Shown here one piece after another: positions 36,935-48,460 of a stretch of DNA of 64,000 bases (within the stretch, counting starts at the first letter, position 1; every line of letters begins with the position of its first letter). The notes beneath the pieces are model-generated. The model ran no database searches. It saw nothing but the letters and a program-made list of their open reading frames with translations, and was not told the DNA's origin. Location: contig NC_092225.1 of NCBI RefSeq assembly GCF_036320965.1, positions 57,552,424-57,616,423 of the forward strand, read 5' to 3'. The position numbers and the translations under genes were made by a program. Source of the stretch: Panulirus ornatus (lineage: Eukaryota > Arthropoda > Malacostraca > Decapoda > Palinuridae).

Positions 36935-36945
<11 letters not shown>
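36705..36945 (+). mobile_element. SINE-like family D, copy 6
   Basis: Full-length plus copy from tccctggggataggggagaa to gctacctcgctatcgcggga, aatggcgaatagtatg and an A run. It lies directly downstream of LINE A in the same orientation, so both shared tails can be compared within 300 bp. Confidence 0.88.
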
Positions 36946-36993
<48 letters not shown>

Positions 36994-37027
36994 CAGACAG
37001 ACATAGATGAATAGACAGATAGATAGA
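36946..37027. repeat. Compound (AT)n-(GATA)n-(GACA)n microsatellite
   Basis: TA units pass into about 8 gata units, then gaca and more gata. Confidence 0.97.
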
Positions 37028-37134
37028 GGGGATGGTAAGGAAAGTAAATCCGAAGATCTTCGAGAAATAAAGGGAAGAAATTGTGGTCTGTTGGCGGTGT
37101 GTGTGTGTGTGTGTACGTGGGCGTGTGTGTATGT

Positions 37135-37699
37135 GTGTATACTTGCTGGGAGGTGATTTTGTTGCTGTTTGCTGATGCAACGGTTCTTGCAGCAGACATA
37201 AGATTGAAGTATTTAAACATAACGTCCGATGATAATGTGCTTGTGGGCATAACTAAGGATGGGAGGATGGGATCCTAATGCAAATAAGATTGGGGAAACG
37301 TTGTTGAGATGGGTGCTAAGAGAAGTATGGGCATTGAAAATACATTCCTGGAAAAATGATGCATTCATAAAATCACCTGAGTGAGTTGGGTTGGGAATAA
37401 CACAAAACACTTGACTACGTGTTGATAGACAGGTTCACAAAGGAGAGGCTCTTGGACGTGAATGTGCTGAGATTTGCAACGGGTGGAATGTATGATGAAT
37501 TCCCGATGAAGGCAAGTATGGAAGATGATGATGGGTTTAGGAAGACAGGAAACGATATAAGTGAGAGATGGTGAAAGTGGGTAAGCTGGAAAGAAAGTGG
37601 CCTGTGTGTTGATGTACCAAGGGAGTTTGAGTGGTGAATAACAAATGGTGAGAGTAAATGTTTCTCGGGGAGTGGATGTGGAGTGTGGTGGAGGGCAAG
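37135..37699 (+). mobile_element. Possible decayed LINE A RT region
   Basis: At about 37153-37198 a plus frame reads LLLFADATVLAAD, close to the LLFADDTALVAD catalytic motif of the 54.5-kb copy, with the second Asp changed to Ala. Downstream sequence to 37700 is purine-rich and not alignable by eye. Its position just upstream of a collinear C-terminal copy supports the idea. Confidence 0.45.
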
Positions 37700-38207
37700 C
37701 AACGTATACTGATGTATTCTGGCTTCGAAATCTACATCTATAGCGTGGGCTATAGATAGGGTTGTGCGGAGGAGAGTGGATGTGTTGGAAATGAGATGTC
37801 TGAGGACAATATGTGGGTGTGAGGTGGTTTGATCGAGTAAGTAATGAAAGGGTAAGAGAGATGTGCGGTAATAGAAAGAGTGTGGCTGAGAGAGGAGAAG
37901 AGGGTGTATTGAAGTGGTTTAGTCACATGGAGAGAATGAGTGAGGAAAGATTGACAAAGAATACATATGTGTCAGAGGTGGAGGGAACGAGGAGAAGTGG
38001 GAGACCAAATTTGAGGTGGAAGGATGGAGTGAAAAAGATTTTGAGCGATCGGGGTCTGAACATGTAGGAGGGTGAAAGGCGTGCAAGGAATAAAGTGAAT
38101 TGGAACGATGTGTTATACCGGGGTCGACGTACAGTCAATGAACCAGGGCATGTGAAGCATCTGGGGAAAACCATGGAAAGTTTTGTGTAGCCTGGATGTG
38201 GAAAGGG
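37700..38207 (+). mobile_element. LINE family A, second subtype, 3' copy
   Basis: RT C-terminus from gcgtgggctatagatagggt through LEMRCLRTIC, RWFDRVSNERVREMCGNRKS, HMERMSEERLT and SGRPNLRWKDGVKKIL to a TAG in place of a Gln codon. It continues as DNA through gatgtgttataccggggt and the 3' UTR with gcctggatgtggaaagggag. One frameshift lies near 37813. It ends where an inverted copy of the same 3' UTR begins. Confidence 0.85.
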
Positions 38208-38368
38208 AGATAGCGCTAGGAAAAGACATAAAGGCCACATTCGTTCACACTCAGTCTTTAGCTGTCATGTGTAATGCACCGAAACCACAGCTCCCTTTCC
38301 ACATCCAGGCCCAAACAAAACTTTCCATGGTTTACCCCAGACGCTTCAATGCCCTGAATCAGTCAACT

Positions 38369-38371
<3 letters not shown>
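38208..38371 (-). mobile_element. LINE A second-subtype 3' UTR, inverted
   Basis: The minus strand reads from gtcagttgactgattcaggg through ccatggaaagttttgtttgg, cctggatgtggaaagggagc, ttcggtgcattacacatgac, agctaaagactgag to ttcctagcgctatctc. It is tail to tail with the plus-strand copy ending at 38207. Its 5' side abuts an (AT)n array. Confidence 0.85.

Positions 38372-38372
<1 letters not shown>

Positions 38373-38442
<70 letters not shown>
38373..38442. repeat. (AT)n array
   Basis: About 35 units at the 5' side of the inverted LINE tail. Confidence 0.98.
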
Positions 38443-38448
<6 letters not shown>

Positions 38449-38656
38449 GGGCGTGCATAAATGTATGTGTGATCTTTGTACAAGCATTGCTGGAGTTCTT
38501 TATCCGCTGAATGTCAATGAAACTGTAAAAAATGAAGAGGCAACCTTTCCCTCTAAACTGAAATACTCAACCCCTACATCAAGCAAAATACATCAACACG
38601 AATACACTTTACACTCTGCACCAGAGATCATGCCCAATGCCCTAATTATTCAGGCT

Positions 38657-38657
<1 letters not shown>

Positions 38658-38746
<89 letters not shown>
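38658..38746. repeat. (GA)n microsatellite
   Basis: About 44 uninterrupted units. Confidence 0.99.
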
Positions 38747-38748
<2 letters not shown>

Positions 38749-38971
38749 CCTGCTTTTGAGGCGGGTCCCACCAGAGAGACTCCAACTTTGCCAAATATTC
38801 CAAAGACTTGCTGGAACTTTTCCAAGGAGTTTGCATAAATTTTTCTAATCATTTACATAACTTTTGGTTACCTTGGTTAACACGCTAATGCAAAAGTTTT
38901 TGTGGAGGCCTCCAATTCTATCCGTATTTCGTTTCGTATTCAGTAAAAGATAATGGAAAATTATCTATTAT

Positions 38972-38973
<2 letters not shown>

Positions 38974-39044
<71 letters not shown>
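38974..39044. repeat. (AT)n microsatellite without adjoining element
   Basis: About 35 units. No family A, D or fold-back sequence is visible on either side. Confidence 0.98.
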
Positions 39045-39048
<4 letters not shown>

Positions 39049-39157
39049 CTTTGTGTTCGTTGGACAAGAGAGATGGAAGCCAATCAAAGATCAAATGACA
39101 TGTGTTATCGTTTAGCTTGAATCTGAGGATACGTAGTTAAAGACAGACAGACACAGG

Positions 39158-39158
<1 letters not shown>

Positions 39159-39230
<72 letters not shown>
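39159..39230. repeat. (GA)n microsatellite
   Basis: About 35 uninterrupted units. Confidence 0.99.
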
Positions 39231-39232
<2 letters not shown>

Positions 39233-39603
39233 AGAGATCCTGCTGATGCAGCAGCTGGGTGACTACGAATGCAGGAATCACTTCAATCCTGGACACTTTG
39301 CTGTCATTTCTTGAGAAGAAAGATCGACTAAGGTCCCTCTCGACCGATCTGGGTCGAGACCTCACACTCTGACCAGGTTTATGCCTCATGATACATAAAC
39401 CTTTTTTCCCTAGAGTTTTATATAAACCTTAAATGAAAAAAAATAGAAGAGACATTTCAGCTTAAGTGATTCTTTACCCTGCAGTTGGAAGTCCTGCCTT
39501 AAATAAACGGCGTTGTCTTTGTCCAATCTGAATTTAAACAGAAAGTTTGCTGACACTGGAAATCTGGTTCCTACACCATACTTTATTTGTTCTTGGTTAA
39601 CTA

Positions 39604-39723
<120 letters not shown>

Positions 39724-40724
39724 GACGGGATGAAGTTTTATAAACTTGGTAATTCAGTACACGAACCCCGTTTTCTTCACAAAAGTTAATAATGCTGGAA
39801 CATTTTGCGAAGTTCAGCTGCAGCAGCGGACAACAACTGCAGTGAATGTGGAGGCCGCAGCTGCTCTGAACTGCTACAGATGTTTGTCCTGGGAATCAAG
39901 ATTTTTCTCCCTGAAATGAATACATGTTTGTGTGACGATTCCCAGCGTTGAAAAGACTTTGGTGTATCATACTAGGCTAAGCCCAGAATAGTGTAAGGAC
40001 CAACAACCGTGGGTCATAATGAATGATTTTCTACCATGGGAACTTGTGAAGGATTTGCGTCACGTACGAAGCAGTATTTGTGTCAGTTAATACTGTGTTA
40101 CACCACTGAAATTACGCGTAATGTAAGGAAGGAAATAATGACCAGATTACAGAAAGTATACTTAGAGTTTTGTTATGTCTTAAGTACTAATAGCGATTCG
40201 CAGCTTACGCACGCAAAGTTTGGAAGAACATCAACGTATTGTCTTGGCTTTAGATCCTTCTGATGTCTTCAGTGTAACATATTTGGTTCCGAAGTAGAAG
40301 AATCTTGAAGCTGAGCGAGTTGCTGCATCCGAGCGAGGTCCTAACGAGTGAAGGGTCGCGCTGACATCAACACAACGCCGACGTCGGTTGTTGTGTGAGA
40401 TAACATGTCGGAACTGTAGCTGACGTATATGGGACTGTCGCATGATCGACTACGTTCTCTGGTCCATCTTCAAACTTTTGAAAACGAGCAGCCATCCACC
40501 AGGGAAACTTATTTAAACTATCAATATTTTTGGATATTTTTTTACAAAGTTTTTGTTGAACTCAGAATAGGTTGATGTTTAATTAATCTAATAATTCAAC
40601 AGACGAACGGACATAAATGGCTTTCTTCAATATGGATTCAAGTCCAATGTGCAGTTTAATACTATGAGGACTGAAGTTGATACATGTATTGGAGATATAT
40701 AGTTTTGCAGTTGATGTGAATACA
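39724..40724. other. Unassigned sequence
   Basis: No repeat or coding domain recognised. A short imperfect hairpin (cacaacgccgac / gtcggttgttgtg) lies at about 40370-40396. Confidence 0.4.
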
Positions 40725-40815
40725 CAAGTTCCCAAGTGCACTTTCGTGTAGTGATCACATCATCAGGGGAGATACAAAAAAGAAATATAACAGTCAGTTC
40801 ATATGTAAGGATGAA
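40725..40815 (+). mobile_element. Fragment of the fold-back repeat family
   Basis: Matches the reverse complement of the right arm and adjoining loop of the 14.1-kb element: agttcccaagtgcactttcg, tgtagtgatcacatcatcag and gggagatacaaaaaagaaa. Only one arm end and part of the loop are present, which shows the sequence is a dispersed repeat. Confidence 0.8.
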
Positions 40816-41527
40816 CGTAAAGATGTACATACTTGTTTCTAAGGAAGGGAGGAAATTGTAAGAGACATATCCGGTTTTCTAAGCAGTGCTGTTCAGCTAA
40901 ATCTAGATCAAAGACGACCCGAGGAGAGATGAGAAACTAGCGACACCCAAGACCTGTGACATTGCTAGTGTGTGTGATTCTCCAGGTTACTATCAACTGT
41001 TCTAGTAGGAATCATGGATTCCAAAAGCTTCTGCTAAGTAATGCAATACACAAAATCTTCGCGGTGGCTTCACCGTACTAGTGAAGAACATGGATGTGAT
41101 GTGAGAATCTCTCCCTGTAGGAAAGGTGTACGATCACTTCATCAATGGTGAACGTAAACTGAGGGCTATGTATGATGCAGGCGTGAGGATAGATGCACTT
41201 AGACCATCCCATGTTACTGTGAGTTCAAAAAGATAAGCAGATTGTGTCTTGTACGATTTTTTTTTTTTCATACAAGATATTTTCTAAAATTTTCAGTATA
41301 TTTTTTCGTTCGTGCTAACCAGTCAGTTACTTCTACAATCTGTATAACAACCCACCATCCATCATCTTATTATTCATGTGTCAATCCTATTCCAGTATCC
41401 AACCATGATGTTTTTTCATCTAGTATTAATACATCATTCATTACTAAGCTATCATTCCTCTTCCATCTCACATCCCTTATAAATATACCTCTCCGTTATC
41501 TTTTCCTGTTTACTCACATTCTCTTTC
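40816..41527. other. Unassigned sequence
   Basis: No recognisable feature. Confidence 0.4.
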
Positions 41528-41640
41528 CCTGTTCCTCTCCCGTTATCTGCAATTGTTTTCTCTTTTCCCCTGTTCCTCTCCCGTTATCTGTAAATGGCTT
41601 TTTCTTCCCCCCGTCCCTCTCCCGTTATCTGTAATGTCTT
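41528..41640. repeat. About 41-bp tandem repeat, 3 copies
   Basis: The phrase cctctcccgttatctgnaa recurs three times at 41-42 bp spacing with pyrimidine-rich spacers. Confidence 0.85.
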
Positions 41641-42050
41641 TCCACTTGAATTTCCACCTGGCTCCCCTCTTCCCTTCCTTTTACATGGCCGCTGACTTTG
41701 TTCTATCTCTTTGTTGCTCCTATTCCGTCGCAATACCGGCCGTATTTCCGCTAATCCGCCGTCGGGGGGGAATCCGGCTAAGTTTTCCGGAAAAACGGCT
41801 TGCTCAGAACTGCTTATTTCAGACTTGAAATGGTATTAGTTAGGCAGATCTCCGCTGTCGTCACAAAAAAAAAGTTTTCAAATAATCGTTCCACAGGAAA
41901 TTTTGCTGGTTGAAGATGAACACAAAGTGATCCCAGCTGCCCTCAATCCCCTTCCAGAAAAAAAAAGATTATAAGAATTTGAGACAATATTTACGATTTT
42001 ACTTAAAGCCTGATGTAGATATTTCTCTTCAACATAACATCATTGGAGCA

Positions 42051-42053
<3 letters not shown>

Positions 42054-42092
<39 letters not shown>
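42054..42092. repeat. (CA)n microsatellite
   Basis: About 19 CA units. Confidence 0.99.
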
Positions 42093-42095
<3 letters not shown>

Positions 42096-42837
42096 ACAAC
42101 GGCTCATCCTCGAGTTCCCATATGCCACACAATAAATATGAGAGGGAATGGCTTACTAAGTACTGTGCAGCCCAACTAATGGCGAAGGCACGCAAGCAAC
42201 CAGATCCTGCGGAGAAGACACAGAAGTACCATGCAAAGAAGAGAAACAAAGAACCAAATGCACGGTATTATGAGCGTGGATCGAATTCTCAAGTGTTTCT
42301 CGAATAGAAACGTAAGGCACTAGCTCAGGTAGATGTGAGAGCAGTACTACAAACGAGGACAAATCAGTTATTCTCATAAGTGGCCTAACTGGATAAACTA
42401 TTCAGATCAGATTCGTCGTGAGTGGATCCAGAATTTCATTTTCTTTGTGGACAGACTCAGCTGTTTTGGTTAACAAACAGCAGCCAATATAGATTAGATG
42501 TTACGGTGGTAAAAAGTATGTTTAACGAGGTGTGTGGTGAAACCACTGAGAGTAGTTAAGTGTAGTAGAATGTAATGAGGAGTTTTATGATCAAGAGTAA
42601 CAAATAAAGTGGGCTTTAGAAACATTAAACTTATGGTTGCGTACGTCCGTAGACCCAGAGGTAGATCAAGCCAGAGAAAGGGGGATATCAATCAAGTGGA
42701 AGGACGCAAAGTTGACTCATCAGCTTGTGAGTAAAGTGAAGTTTCATGTGAGGAAAAAGAAAGGAAAAAAAGGGTCTTTGATAAACAACAACCTGAAGAT
42801 CAGACCCTCACTAGAGCCTTTCGAAGGCTTTTGAAAC
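42093..42837. other. Unassigned sequence
   Basis: Short Lys-rich frames only. No domain recognised. Confidence 0.4.
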
Positions 42838-43948
42838 ATCAAGGCCACAACACAAGGGCCCTGAGAAGTATCAAAGCCACAGCACAAGGGCCCTGAGAAG
42901 TATCAAGGCCACAACACAAGGGCCCTGAGAGGTATGAGGGCCACAACACAAGGGCCCTGAGAAGTATCAGGGCAACAACACAAGGGCCCTGAGAAGTATC
43001 AAGGCCACAACACAAGGGCCCTGAGAAGTATCAGGGCAACAACACAAGGGCCCTGAGAAGTATCAGGGCAACAACACAAGGGCTCTGAGAAGTATGAGGG
43101 CCACAACACAAGGGCCCTGAGAACTATTAAGACCACATCACAAGGGCCCTGAGAAGTATCAAGGCCACAACACAAGGGCCCTGAGAAGTATCAAGGCCAC
43201 AACACAAGAGCCCTGAGAAGTATCAAGGCCACAACACAAGGGCCCTGAAAAGTATCAGGGCCATGACACAAGGGCCCTGAGAAGTATCAAAGCCACAAAA
43301 CAAGGGCCCTGAGAAGTATCAGGGCCATGACACAAGGGCCCTGAGAAGTATCAAGGCCACAACACAAGGGCCCTGAGAGGTATGAGGGCCACAACACAAG
43401 GGCCCTGAGAAGTATGAGGGCCACAACACAAGGGCCCTGAGAAGTATCAAGGCCACAACACAAGGGCCCTGAGAAGTATCAAGGCCACAACACAAGGGCC
43501 CTGAGAAGTATCAAGGCCACAACACAAGCCCTGAGAAGTATCAAAGCCACAACACAAGGGCCCTGAGAAGTATCAAGGCCACAACACAAGGGCCCTGAGA
43601 AGTATCAAGGCCACAACACAAGCCCTGAGAAGTATCAAAGCCACAACACAAGGGCCCTGAGAAGTATCAGGGCCACAACACAAGGACCCTGAGAAGTATC
43701 AAGGCCACAACACAAGGACCCTGAGAAGTATCAAGGCCACAACACAAGCCCTGAGAAGTATCAAAGCCACAACACAAGGGCCCTGAGAAGTATCAAAGCC
43801 ACAACACAAGGGCCCTGAGAAGTATCAAGGCCACAACACAAGGACCCTGAGAAGTATCAAGGCCACAACACAAGGGCCCTGAGAAGTATCAAGGCCACAA
43901 CACAAAGACCCAGAGAAGTATCAAGGCCACAACACAAGGGCCCTGAGA
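42838..43948. repeat. 32-bp minisatellite, about 35 copies
   Basis: The unit is gagaagtatcaaggccacaa followed by cacaagggccct. Variants include tcaaag, tcaggg, tgaggg, catgac and a 30-base form lacking two G (aagccct). The shortened form recurs at about 43527, 43621 and 43747, i.e. spaced by whole multiples of units (94 and 126 bp), a sign of higher-order duplication. Each full unit contains the palindrome agggccct. Confidence 0.98.
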
Positions 43949-44264
43949 ATCTCTCCCAGAGGCGGACATGACAATAGTAAGAAGAATCACAGTCATAAAT
44001 ACGTAAATCTACTTCAGGCTGAATTGATAACACTGGAAAAAAAAAAAAGATACACCAGTACTGTGTAAGTTGTTGTTTTTTATGTTGTCGTTGTTGATAA
44101 CCCTCGAAAGACTTGCTGCCATTGATGAATGAACCCGAGCCGAGGTGGAGGAGGTGAGCTGCCAGCTGAACCAGTCCTACAGTCATGTTGGTGCCTGCTC
44201 CCCTCCGGGTCCCGAGCTTTGTTCAAGGTGAGACTCCCGGGTGACGACTTGGTTTGTGAGGAAT
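43949..44264. other. Unassigned spacer between minisatellites
   Basis: No recognisable feature apart from an A run near 44037-44048. Confidence 0.4.
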
Positions 44265-44600
44265 GATCATCCTGAGTCAGAGTTTTGTAGGTCAGGGATC
44301 ATCCTGGGTCACAGTTTTATAGTTAATTGATCATCCGGGGTCAAAGTTTTGTAGGTCAGTGATCATCCTGGGTCACAGTTTTTCAGGTCACTGACCATTC
44401 TGGAACGCAGTTTTGCGGGTCAGTGATCACCCTAGGTCACACTTTTGCGGGTCATTGATCATCCTGAATCACAGTCTTGCAGGGTAACGGATGATCCTAA
44501 GGTCAATGCTTTGATGGTCAGTGATTATCCTGAGGTCACAGTTTGGGTCATCAGTGATCACTGTGGGTCAGAGATCTGTTGGTAAATGATCCTCCGAGAT
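44265..44600. repeat. Second 32-bp minisatellite, degenerate, about 10 copies
   Basis: The unit gatcatcctgggtcacagtt plus ttgtaggtcagt has the same period as the neighbouring array but unrelated sequence. Copies become more diverged to the right. Confidence 0.9.
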
Positions 44601-45149
44601 GACAGACTTGTTGACGAACGTTCTTCCTGACTCACACCATTACGTACGATTAATCCTGCCATGACTCAAGAGTTCATATTATGAAGTTAATTTTCGTTCA
44701 TAAAATTTCCAAAGCCCTACTCCTCCGTTATTTTCTTTTCTTTCAGTAGGAAGTCCATCAACAACTTTTCTAAACTTGCAGAACCTTGTTCAGACGTTGT
44801 TGAAAGGACAAACTTCATAACTTTTGCAGTACCTCAGTCGCGTAGCACCAGAGGTCTTTGACGAGCAGTCATCCACTTTACAACTATTCGCAAACCACAG
44901 AATGTTGCTGTCTACGGCATGTGGTGGATGGCAGTGCCTTGTCCATCGAACTGAAGATACATCATAAATCTTCATCACACAGACTTGGCACATTTATGTG
45001 GGGAAAGAAAGGGAGTTAAACAGACGAGGTCTCAATACACAGTTTCCACAGACAGGGAACACAAAGGTCTTTATGGAGACGAAGGCAGCAGATCCACGAA
45101 GAACAGAAGGGTCACCAGGATCCAGGTGGTGGGTATATGGAAAACAGGC
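44601..45149. other. Unassigned sequence
   Basis: No recognisable feature. Confidence 0.4.
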
Positions 45150-45400
45150 AGTGTTCTAGAAAGGTACTGTCTCAAAGTGGTAATATTCCATGGAGGCAGT
45201 GTTCTAAAGTAGAAGCGTTCCGAAGACGCAGTGTGCCAAGAAAAAAAGTTTTCAAAGAGTCAGGTAAGAGTGTTCTACCAGAGGCAGTGTTTCAGAGTGG
45301 TACCATTCCAAAGAGGCAATGTTCTAAAGAGGCAGTGTTCCACTGTGGTAGCGTTCCAAAGAGACAGTGTTCCGAAAATACAGTTTTCCAGAGTCGTATA
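45150..45400. repeat. 16-bp minisatellite, degenerate, about 15 copies
   Basis: Units such as ttctaaagaggcagtg, ttccactgtggtagcg and ttccaaagagacagtg follow one another every 16 bases. Divergence is high. Frames through it have no known domain. Confidence 0.85.
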
Positions 45401-46078
45401 ACATGAAGAGGTCATGAAGAGGTTAGCAAATCTTTCTGTGAATGAATAATCAACAGCAAAATGAGGCAATAAAGTATGAAGAAATCACAAAATATATTTT
45501 GACGGGAATGGATGATGACTGGGAATCATTAGCACGATCATTGCAGTCATTAGTAAGAGAGAAGGGAATATCATGTGTTAAGTTGAAGGATGATATATAC
45601 GCAAAGCATATGTAAAGAAATGAGTGGTAGAATTCGTGTGATTTCCTTCCAGAAGAATTACTTATAGGTGTAGAAATTGTTAAGAAAATAATAAAAGACA
45701 AAATATCCTAAAAAACTAATGGTAAGAATACTCCTCTACAGGAAATATAATGTAGCAAAGAAAAAAAATATCTGCCAGGAAAATCTTGTCAAGGAATTTC
45801 CTCTCTCTCCCTCGTACAGTGATGAAGGTTGACCTAATATAAATTTTCCGCGTGTTAAGGCTGCCAGGGATGTGTCCTCCGCTCACACTCATTAACCCTT
45901 ACGACCCACCCCCCCAAGGTGGCTGGCTCACCACACCTCACCTCACCAGCCTGGTGTGCTCGAGGGGAGAAATTTCCCCGAATGACGAAATGCTCGTTAT
46001 CGTGTTTTCTTCAAGTGACCGCAGGGGCGAAAGGTCAAGCAGTGAAAAGCCATTGAAACACTTAACAAAGCAAGATGT

Positions 46079-46080
<2 letters not shown>
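45401..46080. other. Unassigned sequence
   Basis: No recognisable feature. Confidence 0.4.

Positions 46081-46152
<72 letters not shown>
46081..46152. repeat. (GA)n microsatellite
   Basis: About 36 uninterrupted units. Confidence 0.99.
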
Positions 46153-46155
<3 letters not shown>

Positions 46156-46329
46156 TGGAGGGAGAAATCATTTAAAAAGTTGTATGAATGAAATGTTGCT
46201 ACAGCGGTATCCCAACGCAGAATATACGACAGATGCGAGTCAGTGTTCGTACATATTATAGTTATCTTTCAAGCTGAAAGTATGACGAAGGAATGTATAA
46301 GGCGTTATAGACTCAATGGAATGTAGGAG

Positions 46330-48003
46330 AATTTAAACAGCAAACACCCCTGGGTCGTCTCGAGGCTATACCTGATAACAGAAGAGATTAGAAGCGGCGA
46401 AAATACTTAATAATTACGTAGGCGCAGATATAATCAGACGTGGACTTGAAGGTAAGTATTTCTTAAATATTTATACTAATCTTTAATGTTGCTTTCAACC
46501 ACTCTAACTGGTAAATGATCCCGCATGTTAATACGTTTACCTAAAAGTTTGTATCCACCGTGACCTGGGAAATCAGACTAATCTGGGATAAAACAGCAGC
46601 CACTTAAAGCAAGACCGTAAAAAAAGCCTTTGATCATTTTCAGGATCTGTATGAAATCACATCGTAACCTCCTCTTTAACCTAAACAGATTTAGGTCTCT
46701 TAAACGGCTTGCTTGCCATTTACTTTTCAATGCATAAATCATCGTGGTTAGCCCACCGCTTTCCTTTCCTCACTGTGCATACGTCCCTTCTCAAGCAGCA
46801 TAAACCAAAACTAGTGTCAGTCTTCAACGAACGGACGCAGCTCGGTAAAAGCCTGAGGAACGCTCTCAGAGATGAAATCGAAGACTCTACTTCCAAAAAG
46901 TAAAGATCGGTTTGCGCTTTATCGGTTTTAACTACATCTTCTCATCGCCTACCTGGCTTTAGGCCATGGGAAATTATGACACGTAACTCTCCCTCCTCAT
47001 TCACCCTCTTGCAGGTCGACCTAATTCATACTCCCGTTTACTGACTTCAATTTCCTATCTACGAGCTCATTCCATCATCTTGTTTTCGTCAGAGTCTGCA
47101 ACTGTAGGCGGTCGATCTCTACAGTCCCTTTTGTTTCCCAGCTTAGATAATACAACTCCAGTCGGGCTTCACTCTTAACAAAGGCTCTCTGTACGACCAC
47201 TCAACCACTCCTCTAATCACGAAAGTACCAAACCATTTCCTGCGAATGCTTTCTTGAAATCTAAATAAATGAAACCAGCTGCTTTACGTTCAACATACGT
47301 TATGACTGTATCATAAATCCAGCAAATTTGTTGGAAATGAACGATTTCGTTGAGAATCATGCAACGGATCGTTCGTTATGAAGCGATTTTCCAAATCATT
47401 TACATTCATGACTCGAACGATGGTTTCCATTACTTTACCTACTACGGACAGCAAGTGAACGATGATATCTGGATAGGGATTTGGGATCTTTTTTTTCTTT
47501 GAGTGTCCGTTTTACATTTACAAACGTCGAATCCTATGGAATCTTCCCTCTAACAAGTGAATTCTTGAAAAAGAGAAGCCAAAAGTTTGTTTTTCTTTTT
47601 TGTCTTTCAATCGTCTGAGATAAAACCTATCAAAATCTGTTGTTTTACGATCCTAAATTTCGTTTAATGTCGACATGTTATCTTGATCATGTTCAGCTTG
47701 TTGCAAAATGTTCTCATTAAGTATCAACTGGTCTGGATGTGTAGAATGAGACGTGTTCTCATTGGGAAACATGGATGAAAAGAGAGTCACATCTGGTCTT
47801 TGCCATGGCCTCATTGTCTTAAACCAAGTCACCGTTACCAGAGCATAATGGACCAAATGACTGCGTAATGATTCTCTTGCTGCTAACAGGACGATAAAAT
47901 CCTTTTTAAGGGGTTCTCTTGCTATTTCCAGGAACATACAATTCGCATCATCTGCTTTAACGTAACTGTCTTTTGTTTTCGACGCAAAACAAAAGTGCGT
48001 CAT
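46330..48003 (-). mobile_element. Decayed CR1-like LINE: pre-RT linker to 3' UTR
   Basis: Minus-strand motifs appear in ORF2 order but in shifting frames. FASKTKDSYVKADDA and TLFSSMFPNENTSHSTHPDQ (frame 48003-47653) match the linker before RT. ASLFQEF follows near 47580, then VVGKVMETIVRVMNVNDLE and LHDSQRN...TNLLD at about 47450-47310 (RT fingers). FIYLDFKKAF at about 47260 is the first catalytic Asp motif, and EWLSGRTES lies at about 47200. SRLRDLNLFRLKRRLRCDFI with QILKMIKG is at about 46710-46630. KLLGKRINMRDHLPVRVVES is near 46545-46490. The 3' side holds agcctcgagacgacccaggg. The YADD segment is not recognisable. It is thoroughly dead. Confidence 0.8.
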
Positions 48004-48309
48004 TCACTTATCGTATAGATTATCTCTGTCCTTAATTATCTTGAGAGTAAATATCTATTTCGCTGAACAACAGATCAAAAGAATCGGAGGAATTAATTGC
48101 TGAGGGTCAGGAATATTCCAGATGAATCGAGATTAAGGAGTGATGATTAAATGCACGGAAGGAATTCCTCAGTGATGGTGGAAGAATCAATTTCCACTTG
48201 ATGACTCAAGTTAACTTGCACAATATGAACAGGTTTGACGCATTCTTGTTTTGGGATGGCAGTACTGTGCCATTCCAAACAGATGTCGAGTTTAAGTTGA
48301 TAATTATGG
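48004..48309. other. Unassigned sequence
   Basis: No recognisable feature. It could hold further decayed ORF2 upstream of the LINE. Confidence 0.35.
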
Positions 48310-48460
48310 TCCTGTTGGGCTTTATATGCCTCGACCAACCTACATATATCCTATTGGGTTTTATAAACCTCATCCAACTTACATACAACCTGTTGGGTTT
48401 CATAAACCTCATCCAGACTATACATATCCTACTGGGCTCTATACATCCTATCCATAAACA
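48310..48460. repeat. 39-bp tandem repeat, almost 4 copies
   Basis: The unit ctgttgggttttataaacct plus catccaacttacatacaac recurs exactly every 39 bases. The plus frame reads a 13-residue repeat (LLGFINLIQLTYI), open because 39 is a multiple of three. Confidence 0.93.

Noticed and set aside
42838..43948. CRISPR-like array of direct repeats of about 32 bp
   Set aside because: Units are contiguous with no spacers, and the surrounding sequence is clearly eukaryotic. It is a minisatellite.
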